A DNA stretch of 64,000 bases from the NCBI GenBank assembly GCA_019192455.1, contig JAHCML010000003.1, positions 913,664-977,663 of the forward strand, given 5' to 3'. A program made the position numbers and the translations under genes. The notes under the pieces are model-generated. The model had not been told where the DNA came from. It did not search any database and saw only the letters and a program-made list of their open reading frames with translations. This document shows, in pieces, positions 1 through 7,605 of the stretch; the first letter of the stretch is position 1; each line of letters starts with the position of its first letter. Source of the stretch: Alphaproteobacteria bacterium SS10 (lineage in GTDB: Bacteria; Pseudomonadota; Alphaproteobacteria; TMED2).

Positions 1-134
1 TTCTGCTCTTTCTTCGCGAAATTAACGAAGGTCAGGTCATAGGGCACGCCAGCCTCTTCCAGGAAGATCACGGGCTTGTACCCATTCATGGTGGCGGCGG
101 TGTAGAGATGGATATCAGGCTGCGACATGGTCAT
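1..134 (-). CDS. Glutathione S-transferase, N-terminal part (cut by window edge)
   Basis: Only the first 44 codons are in the window. The reading frame begins MTMSQPDIHLYTAATMNGYK and continues with KPVIFLEEAGVPYDLTFV. This is the thioredoxin-fold N-terminus of a cytosolic glutathione S-transferase of the Ure2/YfcG type: a short beta strand, an N-G-x-K loop and the helix-strand LEExGxPY. The family conjugates or reduces substrates with glutathione. Two in-frame ATGs (134 and 128) are possible. Either start lies inside the end of mdaB, so translation is probably coupled to it, which suggests a small detoxification operon with the quinone reductase. Substrate class cannot be told from this fragment. 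Confidence 0.7.
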   Translation of the reverse strand, partial: MTMSQPDIHLYTAATMNGYKPVIFLEEAGVPYDLTFVNFAKKEQ

Positions 135-723
135 TGCCTCCAAAAACGGTTTCGAGATGCTGGTCAAAGCGGGCGAGGTCGGCCTCAATTTCCGGGTTCT
201 TCATCACGTCATAGGCGGCGAAGGTCGGCAGTGGGGCCATTGCGAAGAATTTGGCATTTAGGTGCACGGGCAGCAGCAGGTCATCGATGCTGGCGCCTTC
301 AAAGAACGGCTCCGCCGGATTATCGAATGCCTCGCGCGGTGCGTTCAGGGTGGTAGAGATCATGTATTTGGTGCCGGTGAGGGTGCCGCCCATGCCGTAA
401 TTGGCCTTCGGCGCATCCGATGTACGGCCATCACCGGCGCAGAGGCGCCCATCCATCCCGGCGGTGTAGACCTGGTCCATATACTCTTTGAAAGACCAGG
501 GGATGGTCATCCAGTTCACCGGGAACTGCATGATCACCACATCGGCCCATTGGTGATTGGCGATCTCTTGCTCAACCTCATAGCCCTCGGCCACCTGGGT
601 TAGGCGCACCTCATGCCCCGCCGCCTCAAGATAGGTTTTGGCCCGGTTGATGAAGGTGGCGTTCAACTCCCCCTTGGCAAAGGGGTAGGGCTGATGCCCG
701 TTTAGGATGAAAATCTTGCTCAT
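115..723 (-). CDS. mdaB: MdaB-type NAD(P)H:quinone oxidoreductase (flavodoxin-like fold)
   Basis: The 202-residue protein resembles E. coli MdaB (about 193 residues) along its whole length. It starts MSKIFILNGHQPYPFAKGEL, then has WADVVIMQFPVNWM, PWSFKEYMDQV, GxLTGTKYM and PLPTFAAYDV, the usual blocks of this FAD-binding two-electron quinone reductase. Such enzymes reduce quinones with NAD(P)H and avoid semiquinone radicals in the cytoplasm. The gene faces a HxlR-family regulator across a 134-bp spacer, a common arrangement in which the regulator senses electrophiles and derepresses the reductase. The downstream GST overlaps its 3' end, which supports a shared quinone or electrophile stress role. 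Confidence 0.88.
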   Translation of the reverse strand: MSKIFILNGHQPYPFAKGELNATFINRAKTYLEAAGHEVRLTQVAEGYEVEQEIANHQWADVVIMQFPVNWMTIPWSFKEYMDQVYTAGMDGRLCAGDGRTSDAPKANYGMGGTLTGTKYMISTTLNAPREAFDNPAEPFFEGASIDDLLLPVHLNAKFFAMAPLPTFAAYDVMKNPEIEADLARFDQHLETVFGGNDHVAA

Positions 724-818
724 GATGATCTCTATCTGGCCCTGGCAGCATAGCCGGGCTGCTTGACGTGTCGTGTGACAGGGGGGAGAGTGGGGAGCCA
801 GGTTGAGAAAGACAACCA

Positions 819-834
819 GTATACTTTTTGTAAC
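819..834. promoter_or_regulatory. Candidate HxlR-type operator between mdaB and its regulator
   Basis: GTATAC, five T, then GTAAC forms an inverted repeat (core TAC-N5-GTA) 24 bp upstream of the HxlR start. YodB/HypR-type regulators bind TAC-Nx-GTA palindromes, so this is a reasonable operator. It is judged by shape and position only. Confidence 0.4.
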
Positions 835-857
835 CTAGGTCTTGTTGGGATCATTCT

Positions 858-1232
858 ATGCGTGCGCGGGTTGAGACAGACGATCAGGGGCGGCGTCAGG
901 TTCATGACGCCTGCGATGAGCCCTGCGCGATTGAGCGTGGCATGCGGATCATTGGTGGGAAATGGACCGGCTCAATCCTCTGGCATTTGAAGGATGGGCC
1001 CGTGCGCTTCAACGACCTTGCCCGGATGGTTGGCGGTGCCAGTAAGAAGATGATTACCGAGCGCCTCCGCCAGTTAGAGGGGCAGGGGCTGGTTAAGCGG
1101 GAAGTGCTCGAGACCTCACCGGTGTCGGTTCAGTACTCCATCACCCCGTTTGGTGAGACGGCCCTCGGCTTCCTCGACCAGCTGCGGGTCTGGAGTGAGG
1201 GGATTACGGATGATCCCGGCCCCAGTTCTTAA
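858..1232 (+). CDS. HxlR-family winged-helix regulator
   Basis: A 124-residue protein with the HxlR core: CDEPCAIERGMRIIGGKW, then SILWHLKDGPVRFNDLARMV, the recognition segment SKKMITERLRQLEGQGLVKR, and a wing ending in VQYSITPFGE. HxlR proteins bind DNA as dimers, and several sense quinones or electrophiles through an N-terminal cysteine. Here Cys19 and Cys23 lie just before helix 1, where HypR/YodB-type proteins carry their redox cysteine. It is divergent from mdaB and probably represses it. Its last 29 bp overlap the 3' end of the convergent LysR gene. The start at 858 gives a normal family length. Confidence 0.85.
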   Translation: MRARVETDDQGRRQVHDACDEPCAIERGMRIIGGKWTGSILWHLKDGPVRFNDLARMVGGASKKMITERLRQLEGQGLVKREVLETSPVSVQYSITPFGETALGFLDQLRVWSEGITDDPGPSS

Positions 1233-2112
1233 GCTGCTCGGCCAGGAAGTCGTAGACCAGGCGGATGCGTGGGCTTCTTAGCAACTCTTGGTGGGTGACC
1301 AGCCAGTAATTGATCTCGATCTGGATTTGATCTCTCAGCACGGCCTCCATACCGTCGGTGGCATCGCCGATCTCCTCCGCCATAACGCCGTAGCCGAGGC
1401 CAAGCTTACAAAGCTCCCAGCCGACAACGCCGTTATTGGTGATGATCTTGAACTGATCCGGCGTCAACTTCATGCCCATACTATTGAGAACGGTGCGGAT
1501 GATGTCTGAGGTCTCGAACCCAATGAACGCGGCATCAGGGCGAACCTGATCAATTGAGCTTGGCCGTCCATGCTGATCCAGATAGCCACTGGCCGCATAG
1601 AGGTAGGCCATGCTTTGCCTGATGTGACGGGCGATGAGTTCGGGCTGGTCTGGTCTTACATGACGGATGGCGATATCCGCCTCCCGCCGCCTTAGGTCCT
1701 GCACCTGGTCGGAGGAGACAATCTCAATCTCAACATCTGGCGCGATGGCGCTTAGATCGCGGACTAGGCTTGGCATGATATAGGCGCAGAAGCCGTCACT
1801 CGCCGTGATCGAAACCTGACCGGCCAGGGATTGGAGTCGACCTGAGGCGGTAAGCGATAAGTCTTCCGCCGCATTGTTCATGGTCTTCACGAACTCCAGC
1901 AGGGAGAGGCCGCTATCGGTCAGGTTGAGGGCCTTGCCCACACGGTCGAAGAGCAGAACATTCAGCTGTTCCTCCAGTGCGGCGACTTGCCGGCCAATGG
2001 TTGGCTGGGTGCTGCCAAGGCGTCGGGCAGCACCGGAGAAGGACCCCGTCTCCGCAGTTGCCAGGAAAGCGCGGGCATGGTTCCAGTCGAAATTTCGCAA
2101 TCGTTCGTCCAT
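1204..2112 (-). CDS. LysR-family transcriptional regulator
   Basis: The 302-residue protein has a LysR helix-turn-helix at residues 10-70 (AETGSFSGAARRLGSTQPTI then GRQVAALEEQLNVLLFDR) followed by a substrate-binding domain. LysR proteins usually regulate the divergent neighbour in response to a small ligand. The neighbour here is a pair of SAM-dependent methyltransferases, with 81 bp between. A candidate LysR box sits just upstream. It converges on, and overlaps by 29 bp, the HxlR gene. The ligand cannot be predicted from sequence. Both domains are complete and the length is typical. Confidence 0.88.
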   Translation of the reverse strand: MDERLRNFDWNHARAFLATAETGSFSGAARRLGSTQPTIGRQVAALEEQLNVLLFDRVGKALNLTDSGLSLLEFVKTMNNAAEDLSLTASGRLQSLAGQVSITASDGFCAYIMPSLVRDLSAIAPDVEIEIVSSDQVQDLRRREADIAIRHVRPDQPELIARHIRQSMAYLYAASGYLDQHGRPSSIDQVRPDAAFIGFETSDIIRTVLNSMGMKLTPDQFKIITNNGVVGWELCKLGLGYGVMAEEIGDATDGMEAVLRDQIQIEINYWLVTHQELLRSPRIRLVYDFLAEQLKNWGRDHP

Positions 2113-2128
2113 GCAAAAACGTATATCG

Positions 2129-2148
2129 ATTGCACAGAATTTCGCAAT
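2129..2148. promoter_or_regulatory. Candidate LysR box
   Basis: ATTGC-N10-GCAAT is a perfect 5-bp inverted repeat 17 bp upstream of the LysR start and 45 bp upstream of the divergent methyltransferase. Its length and AT-rich dyad fit a LysR-type (T-N11-A-like) site. The 10-bp palindrome ATGCATGCAT at 2157-2166 may be a second element. Confidence 0.4.
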
Positions 2149-2193
2149 TCAACATTTATGCATGCATGGATATACCAGCATCTCAACCGATGA

Positions 2194-2847
2194 ATGGGAA
2201 TGATTGAAATGACTAACCGTGGTGCTTTTTGGGATCGTATCGCTACTCGCTACGCGGCCTCTCCCGTAAAGGATCAAGCAGCCTATGAGCGTAAGCTGGA
2301 GGCCACGCGTGCGCGCCTGACCAAGGATATGCGCGTGCTTGAGATTGGCTGCGGTACGGGCTCAACGGCCATCACCCACGCACCCCATGTCGCCCATATT
2401 GAGGCGACGGATATCTCCGCCAAGATGCTGTCGATTGCCGATGCGAAGGCCGAGGATGCGGGCGTCAAAAACATCACCTTCCGCCGCGCGAGCGTGGAGG
2501 AATTGGCACTTCCGGCAAAGAGTGTGGACGCGGTGCTGGCATTAAGCTTGCTGCACCTTCTTGATGATCCAGAGAAAGCAATCGGTCAGGTGTTTCAGTG
2601 GCTTAAGCCGAATGGCCTATTCGTCATCAACGTTGTTTTTGTGGGCGAGTTTAACCCACTGCTGCGCGGATTATTGCGTGTTGGCCGCGCGCTGGGTTTC
2701 GTACCACCGCTCAGCCGTTTCACCAGTGCTGATCTATTCGAGATGTTGACCCGGTCAGGCTTTAGCATTGAGACCTATTGGTCGGTTAGCCATGGCGGCT
2801 TCATCATCGCCCGCAAGCGGGGCGGGGGCAGCCATGCCTCTACCTGA
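2194..2847 (+). CDS. Class I SAM-dependent methyltransferase
   Basis: 217 residues with the Rossmann methyltransferase motifs in order: VLEIGCGTGSTAI (motif I), IEATDISAKMLSIADAKA (acidic residue binding the ribose), FRRASVEELALPAKSVDAVL (motif II region), then LHLLDDPEKAI and WLKPNGLFVI. The substrate is unknown; the fold matches UbiE/small-molecule methyltransferases. The start is one of three in-frame ATGs (2194, 2200, 2209); 2209 has GGGA eight bases upstream. The gene overlaps the next methyltransferase by 14 bp, so the two are co-translated, and it faces the LysR regulator. The tandem pair may modify a lipid or quinone-like molecule, which is inference. Confidence 0.8.
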   Translation: MGMIEMTNRGAFWDRIATRYAASPVKDQAAYERKLEATRARLTKDMRVLEIGCGTGSTAITHAPHVAHIEATDISAKMLSIADAKAEDAGVKNITFRRASVEELALPAKSVDAVLALSLLHLLDDPEKAIGQVFQWLKPNGLFVINVVFVGEFNPLLRGLLRVGRALGFVPPLSRFTSADLFEMLTRSGFSIETYWSVSHGGFIIARKRGGGSHAST

Positions 2848-3589
2848 TCTCATAGATCCCTATGTGGCGGAGCAATCGGAGGCGATATCGGTTGGCACGC
2901 TGCGCCTAGGCTCTTGGCGCCTGTGCCTGGAACGGGAGGCATTGTCGACCCCGCATTTAAAGCAGGCCTATCGGGCTATCGCTGGCCGATGGGGGCGTGC
3001 GCTGAAGAAGCTCAAGGTTGCCGATGCCTATGGGGCGTTGTTCCAAGCCTTGCCAGGGTTGGCTAGTTTGAAAGCCTCAGTCGAGCCAGTCCGAGTTTTA
3101 GATTGTGGTGTTGGTGCGGGTGACTTCTCCGCTGCGCTGGCTGATGCGCTGGATGGTAACGCATCCATAACTGGTGTCGATGTCTCGCCAGAGATGCTGG
3201 CCCTGGCCTCAGAGAACCTAGATGGCCAGCGTGATGTCACGTTGCGAGAGGCGGATGTTCGGTCGTTACCATTTCCCGATGATCATTTCGATGTTGTGAT
3301 CGGCGCGCATGTGCTTGAGCATCTGGCCGATCCGGAAATCGGTTTTGCTGAGATGATGCGGGTGCTGAAGCCCGGCGGTCGAATGGTGCTGTGCATCACG
3401 CAGCGTTCTGCATTTGGATTTTACATCCATCTGATCTGGCGAACCCAGGTGAAGCCGGCAGCTTGGTGGCGGGCAATGCTGGCACGGTCCCGACAGCTCA
3501 GGGCTGTGCAGCGGCAGGAAGATATCGGCGGCTATTTTTCTAGAATGAGCTGGGTGGTGACCGGCGTTAAGGTGTCCGCTGAGGATTAA
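2834..3589 (+). CDS. Class I SAM-dependent methyltransferase (second of a tandem pair)
   Basis: The start at ATG 2834 (MPLPDLIDPYVAEQ) is preceded by a G-rich ribosome site and gives 251 residues; an earlier in-frame start at 2768 lies deep inside the previous gene and is less likely. Motifs: VRVLDCGVGAGDFSAAL, ITGVDVSPEMLALASENL, VTLREADVRSLPFPDDHFDV, then VLEHLADPEIGFAEMMRVLK and PGGRMVLCIT. About 85 residues precede the methyltransferase fold and may bind the substrate. The C-terminus FSRMSWVVTGVKVSAED is typical of small-molecule methyltransferases. It is translated with the gene before it. Confidence 0.78.
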   Translation: MPLPDLIDPYVAEQSEAISVGTLRLGSWRLCLEREALSTPHLKQAYRAIAGRWGRALKKLKVADAYGALFQALPGLASLKASVEPVRVLDCGVGAGDFSAALADALDGNASITGVDVSPEMLALASENLDGQRDVTLREADVRSLPFPDDHFDVVIGAHVLEHLADPEIGFAEMMRVLKPGGRMVLCITQRSAFGFYIHLIWRTQVKPAAWWRAMLARSRQLRAVQRQEDIGGYFSRMSWVVTGVKVSAED

Positions 3590-3623
3590 GAGCGCTGATC
3601 TCTTGATTATCAGAATTTGCATT

Positions 3624-3641
3624 CTATCTATCGATAGGTAG
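3624..3641. promoter_or_regulatory. 18-bp imperfect palindrome upstream of the cupin gene
   Basis: CTATCTATCGATAGGTAG is symmetric around TCGA except for one mismatched pair. It lies 27 bp before the cupin start, where a repressor operator would act. No regulator is adjacent, so the protein that binds it is unknown. Confidence 0.4.
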
Positions 3642-3667
3642 GTAAATTGATAGTGGGAGCAAACCCA

Positions 3668-4336
3668 ATGGCCCTAAAGATTAATGAAGACTTCAATCAG
3701 CGGGTCGTCATTCGACCGGATGATTATGAGTGGGTGCCATCCCCTATGCCCGGCGTCGAACGCATGATGCTCGACCGCATTGGTGATGAGGTGGCCCGGG
3801 CAACCAGCCTGGTCCGTTATGCGCCCAACAGTGAATTCTCATCCCACAGCCATGGCGGTGGGGAGGAGTATCTGGTGCTGGATGGTGTGTTCTCTGATGA
3901 GCATGGGGACTATCCCGTTGGCACCTATGTCCGGAACCCAATCGGCACCGAGCATACGCCGCGCATCGGGCCTGAGGGGGCAACCATCTTGGTAAAGCTG
4001 CATCAGTTTGATGAGGCTGATGCCGATCAGAAAGCCATCGGCACGAGGGACGCTGAATGGTTCCCTGGCATGGTGCCAGGCCTATCGGTCATGCCTTTGC
4101 ATGAACATGGGACCGAGCGGGTGGCCCTCGTCCGTTGGGCACCCAATACCCAGTTCAACCCGCACCAGCATTGGGGCGGTGAGGAAATCTTCGTTATCGA
4201 AGGTACCTTCTATGATGAGCATGGCGCCTATCCAAAGGGCAGCTGGCTGCGGTCACCGCATCTAAGCAAGCATACGCCGTTCACCAAGGAGGATGGCGCC
4301 CTGATCTATGTGAAGACTGGGCATCTACCTCAGTAG
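3668..4336 (+). CDS. Double-cupin ChrR-like protein
   Basis: The start at ATG 3668 has GGGAG nine bases upstream, better than the TTG at 3647. The 222-residue protein is two tandem cupin domains. The first has HSHGGGEEYLVLDGVFSDEH and the later H in GTEHTP. The second has HQHWGGEEIFVIEGTFYDEH and SKHTP. Both keep the H-x-H, E and H metal ligands. It resembles the cupin half of ChrR anti-sigma factors and other anti-oxidant cupins. No zinc-binding anti-sigma domain and no ECF sigma gene is next to it, so it is more likely a free-standing metal-binding enzyme or sensor. Confidence 0.75.
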   Translation: MALKINEDFNQRVVIRPDDYEWVPSPMPGVERMMLDRIGDEVARATSLVRYAPNSEFSSHSHGGGEEYLVLDGVFSDEHGDYPVGTYVRNPIGTEHTPRIGPEGATILVKLHQFDEADADQKAIGTRDAEWFPGMVPGLSVMPLHEHGTERVALVRWAPNTQFNPHQHWGGEEIFVIEGTFYDEHGAYPKGSWLRSPHLSKHTPFTKEDGALIYVKTGHLPQ

Positions 4337-4349
4337 AGGGCTGGTTTGT

Positions 4350-5504
4350 TTAGCGGTTGTTGGCTGGAAAAATCCGATAGAGTGCGCCGCTCGGGCTATC
4401 GGTCAGGAACCAGATGGCGCCATCGGGACCGGTGCGCACATCCCGGATCCGCCCAAACTTACCGGACAGCAACCGCTCTGCCTCCTCGACCTGGCGACCA
4501 TCACGCTCAAGCCTTGAAATCAGGCCAGCGGCGAGTGCACCGACGAAGAAGTCACCACGCCATGCTGGAAACAGATCGCCATCATAGATCGTGGCACCGG
4601 AGGGCGCGATGGACGGATCTCAGTAGAAGAGTGGTTGTTCCATCCCGACTTGGGCATCACCGGGAAAGGGCCGACCAGAATAATGCGTGCCGTAAGAGAT
4701 GGTGGGCCAGCCGTAGTTTTTGCCAGCCATTGGCTGGTTAACTTCATCACCGCCACGGGCGCCATGAGAGATGGTGAAATAGATGCCATCTGGGCTGAGC
4801 ACCGCCGCCTGGGCATTGCGATGCCCATAGGACCAAATCTCTGGCAGGACACCCGGCTGCCCCACAAACGGATTATCAGCTGGTACGGAACCGTCAGGAT
4901 TTAGCCGAATAACCTTACCAATATGGTTATCCAACGCCTGTGCGAGGGGGGCGTCGCCACGATCGCCCGTCGTGACGAACAAGGTGCCATCAGGGGCGAA
5001 CACAATCCGTGACCCGAAGTGGCGCCCACCACTCTTCAACGGCTCTTGCTGAAACAGGACATCAACATCGCGCAGTCTTGGCGTACCGCTGCGGTCCAGG
5101 GTGGCAGATGCCAGGGCAGTTCTTGCCCGTCCAAGCAGCCCTGGCTCTGCGTAGGTGAAGAAGATGCGTTGGTTGCTGGTGAAGTCAGCTGACAGCACCA
5201 CGTCCAATAGGCCGCCCTGACCATTGGCCCAAATCGATGGTAGCCCCGGCAATGGCTCAGAGATGACGCCATTGGTGACCAGGCGCAGATTGCCATCACG
5301 CTCGCTGACCAGCATGGCGTTCTCGCCCGGCAGGAACGCAACGGCCCAGGGGAACGAGAAGGGGCCCGCAACTTCCTCAACCATTATCGGGCCGGCAGAG
5401 CTGGGGAAGGGGCCGTCGGCGGCGGCAGTATCAAATGTGGCGGCCGCGTTAACCATGAGTGTCACAGCGAGGGTCATCAGCCATTTTTGGAGAATATTCG
5501 TCAT
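4350..5504 (-). pseudogene. PQQ-dependent aldose/sorbosone dehydrogenase, interrupted by an in-frame TGA
   Basis: An open frame runs from 5504 to a TGA at 4620-4622 (294 residues). The same frame then continues cleanly for 89 codons to a TAA at 4350-4352. The first part has a signal peptide (about 29 residues) and PQQ beta-propeller blocks: FPWAVAFLPGENAMLVSERD, GGRHFGSRIVFAPDGTLFVT, NHIGKVIRLNPDGSVPADNP, EIWSYGHRNAQA and GKNYGWPTISYG. The second part (DPSIAPSGATIYDGDLFPAW, FFVGALAAGLISRLERDG, DVRTGPDGAIWFLTDSP) is the normal C-terminus of this family. The TGA stands where the conserved Trp of YWDPSIAPSG is expected, a single G-to-A change from TGG. A recent nonsense mutation is the simplest reading. 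Sequencing error and read-through are alternatives. An intact protein would be periplasmic and oxidise sugars. Confidence 0.8.
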
Positions 5505-5671
5505 CTCTGCTCACTTTTTGCCGATAGGCGAAACGCGCTGAATGCCAGGGTAAATCCAAGAATTATAGATCGGTCGGTTAACGTCATGCGGGGCTAGAAA
5601 GGTTTTGTCCATAACTTCGCCATAGGCTGATCCGCGTGGGAAGAAACATAAACCTAAGCGGATGGTGACCT

Positions 5672-7576
5672 ATGCCCACCTGTGATGAACCGAACGAGTT
5701 TGAAGAAGCCGTATCTGTCCTCGTCGTCGATGACAGTGCAACCGACTTCAAATTGATTGAGCGGATGCTGAATGCCGGTGCTAAGGCGCCGATTAATGTC
5801 AGCTGGGCCCATGATTGGGACAAGGCCTGCGCCGAGATTGAGCGTGAAGCACATGACGTGATCTTGGTCCGGCAGCATTTCGGTGCCCATTCAGCGGGTG
5901 ACCTCTTAGTTCAGTTTACGGACCGAACCGCGAAATCGCCCTTTATCATCTTGGGCGAAGCAACAGATACGGCGATTGAGCAGGCCGCCTGGGAATTGGG
6001 TGCTGCCGACTTCCTCGTCCTATCGGAACTGACCCCAGTGCATCTGGTCCGATCAATCTGGTTCAGCCGAGCACTGGCTAACCGGCAATGCGCCTTGCGT
6101 CGCGAGGCTGATGACCTCCGCTCCGCCCATGAGGAGTTGGTTAAAGAAGTTAGCCAGTATCAGCTGACTATTGATCAGTTTGAGGATACCAGGCGCCAGC
6201 TTTATATGGCTGTTGAGTCCGCCGAACAGCGGGAGAAGAAGTACCGTGATTTAGCGGAGCGTGATCCCCTTACGGGCCTCGCCAACCGTGTTCGGTTTGA
6301 GCAGCAACTGGCGGCCGCACTGGCCCATGCTGAACGCTCTGGCAAGGACACGGCACTGCTGTTGCTGGATCTCGACCGGTTCAAATCGGTCAACGATACC
6401 CACGGTCATACCGCTGGTGATCAGGTCCTCAAGATATGCGCAGAACGGTTGGAAGAGACCGTGCGCATGACCGATGTTGTGGCTCGCCTTGGTGGTGATG
6501 AGTTTGCGATCATCGCGACCAATCTGGATCGGGCTGACGGTGCCGTCTCCCTCGCTGAGAAGGTGATTGAGGCGATTGGCGCGCCGATGCAGCTGGACGG
6601 GCAGTCCCTGCAGAATGCGCCGCCAACAGTAACCACGGCGACCAGTGTTGGCATTGCCATTACCAATGGCCGCCGCTGGGATGCGCGCCAGATGTTTGGC
6701 CAGGCCGATGCAGCCCTTTACCGCGCCAAGGATAAGGGGCGGGGCCTTTGGTACTGCTACAACGAATCCCTGGATCGGGAGCTGCGGCTTGCCAAGATGG
6801 TGGAAACCGACCTCGGTGGTGCCTTGGCGAAGGGGCAGCTAACCATCGACTACCAAGCCAAGATTAAGCGGTTCAGCAATGGTCGTGTCGACCTAACGGG
6901 GGCAGAGGCCTTCCTCAGATGGCATCACCCCGAACGGGGGCGCGTTTCCCGGGCCGAGTTTACGGCGGTCGCCGAGAGCAACGGTACGATTGTGCCGATC
7001 ACCAACTGGGTCCTGTTCAAGGCCTGTGAGCAGGCCAGTGAGTGGAGCCGTGACTTCGCCCATCCAATGCCAGTCTCGGTCAATATCGCGCCCAGCTACC
7101 TGTTCCGCGATGATCTGATTGATAACGTGGCCGCGGCCCTCGATCGAACTGGGCTTGAGCCATCATTGCTTGAGCTTGAGATCGACGACACGGTCATGGC
7201 AACGGATTTTGATCGGGCCCATAACCAGCTTCAGGCACTCGGGCAGTTGGGTGTTAGCCTAACGCTGGATCACTTTGGCACGGGCAATTTCTCGCTCGCC
7301 CATGCGCGTGATTTCCTGGTCAATTCCTTCAAGATCGACCGCGGCTTCATCAACTCAATGTTCGATGATCCATCCAGCATGGCGGTAGTAAAGGCCGTCA
7401 TGGTGCTGGCTGAAAATATGGGTATTGGGTTGGTGGCTGAAGGTGTCGAGAACAGGCGACAGGCAGAGTTCTTTGCCGATGGCACGACGACCCAGCAGGG
7501 CTGCTACTACGGTCAGCCAATGGCCGCGGATGAGTTCATGCACACCATTCACGCACCACTCTACGCAACCGCATAG
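5672..7576 (+). CDS. Receiver-GGDEF-EAL protein with degenerate receiver and EAL domains
   Basis: 634 residues. Residues 14-125 look like a receiver (VSVLVVDDSATD) but the phosphoacceptor Asp is replaced (VILVRQ, Arg67). A coiled-coil linker covers about 140-190. The GGDEF domain (195-365) is intact: DPLTGLANR, GGDEF at 274-278, and an inhibitory RxxD site at 265-268. The EAL domain (375-630) keeps Glu412 (as EAF), Asn471, Lys554, AEGVEN and QGCYYGQP, but the metal-binding DD of DDFGTG reads DH (533-534) and LEITE reads LEIDD. It should therefore make cyclic di-GMP but probably cannot degrade it; the EAL part may only bind. No transmembrane segment is seen. It has no operon partners. Confidence 0.85.
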   Translation: MPTCDEPNEFEEAVSVLVVDDSATDFKLIERMLNAGAKAPINVSWAHDWDKACAEIEREAHDVILVRQHFGAHSAGDLLVQFTDRTAKSPFIILGEATDTAIEQAAWELGAADFLVLSELTPVHLVRSIWFSRALANRQCALRREADDLRSAHEELVKEVSQYQLTIDQFEDTRRQLYMAVESAEQREKKYRDLAERDPLTGLANRVRFEQQLAAALAHAERSGKDTALLLLDLDRFKSVNDTHGHTAGDQVLKICAERLEETVRMTDVVARLGGDEFAIIATNLDRADGAVSLAEKVIEAIGAPMQLDGQSLQNAPPTVTTATSVGIAITNGRRWDARQMFGQADAALYRAKDKGRGLWYCYNESLDRELRLAKMVETDLGGALAKGQLTIDYQAKIKRFSNGRVDLTGAEAFLRWHHPERGRVSRAEFTAVAESNGTIVPITNWVLFKACEQASEWSRDFAHPMPVSVNIAPSYLFRDDLIDNVAAALDRTGLEPSLLELEIDDTVMATDFDRAHNQLQALGQLGVSLTLDHFGTGNFSLAHARDFLVNSFKIDRGFINSMFDDPSSMAVVKAVMVLAENMGIGLVAEGVENRRQAEFFADGTTTQQGCYYGQPMAADEFMHTIHAPLYATA

Positions 7577-7605
7577 GGCGCAGCGTGATCGGTTCGTGGT
7601 CTGGT

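Noticed and set aside
4620..4622. TGA as selenocysteine or as Trp in a changed genetic code
   Set aside because: The family needs Trp here, not Cys or Sec; no clear hairpin follows the TGA; and other genes in the window end normally at TGA.
4346..4741. 131-codon rightward open frame over the end of the PQQ dehydrogenase
   Set aside because: The leftward frame here matches the PQQ family; the rightward one is Arg/His-rich shadow sequence.
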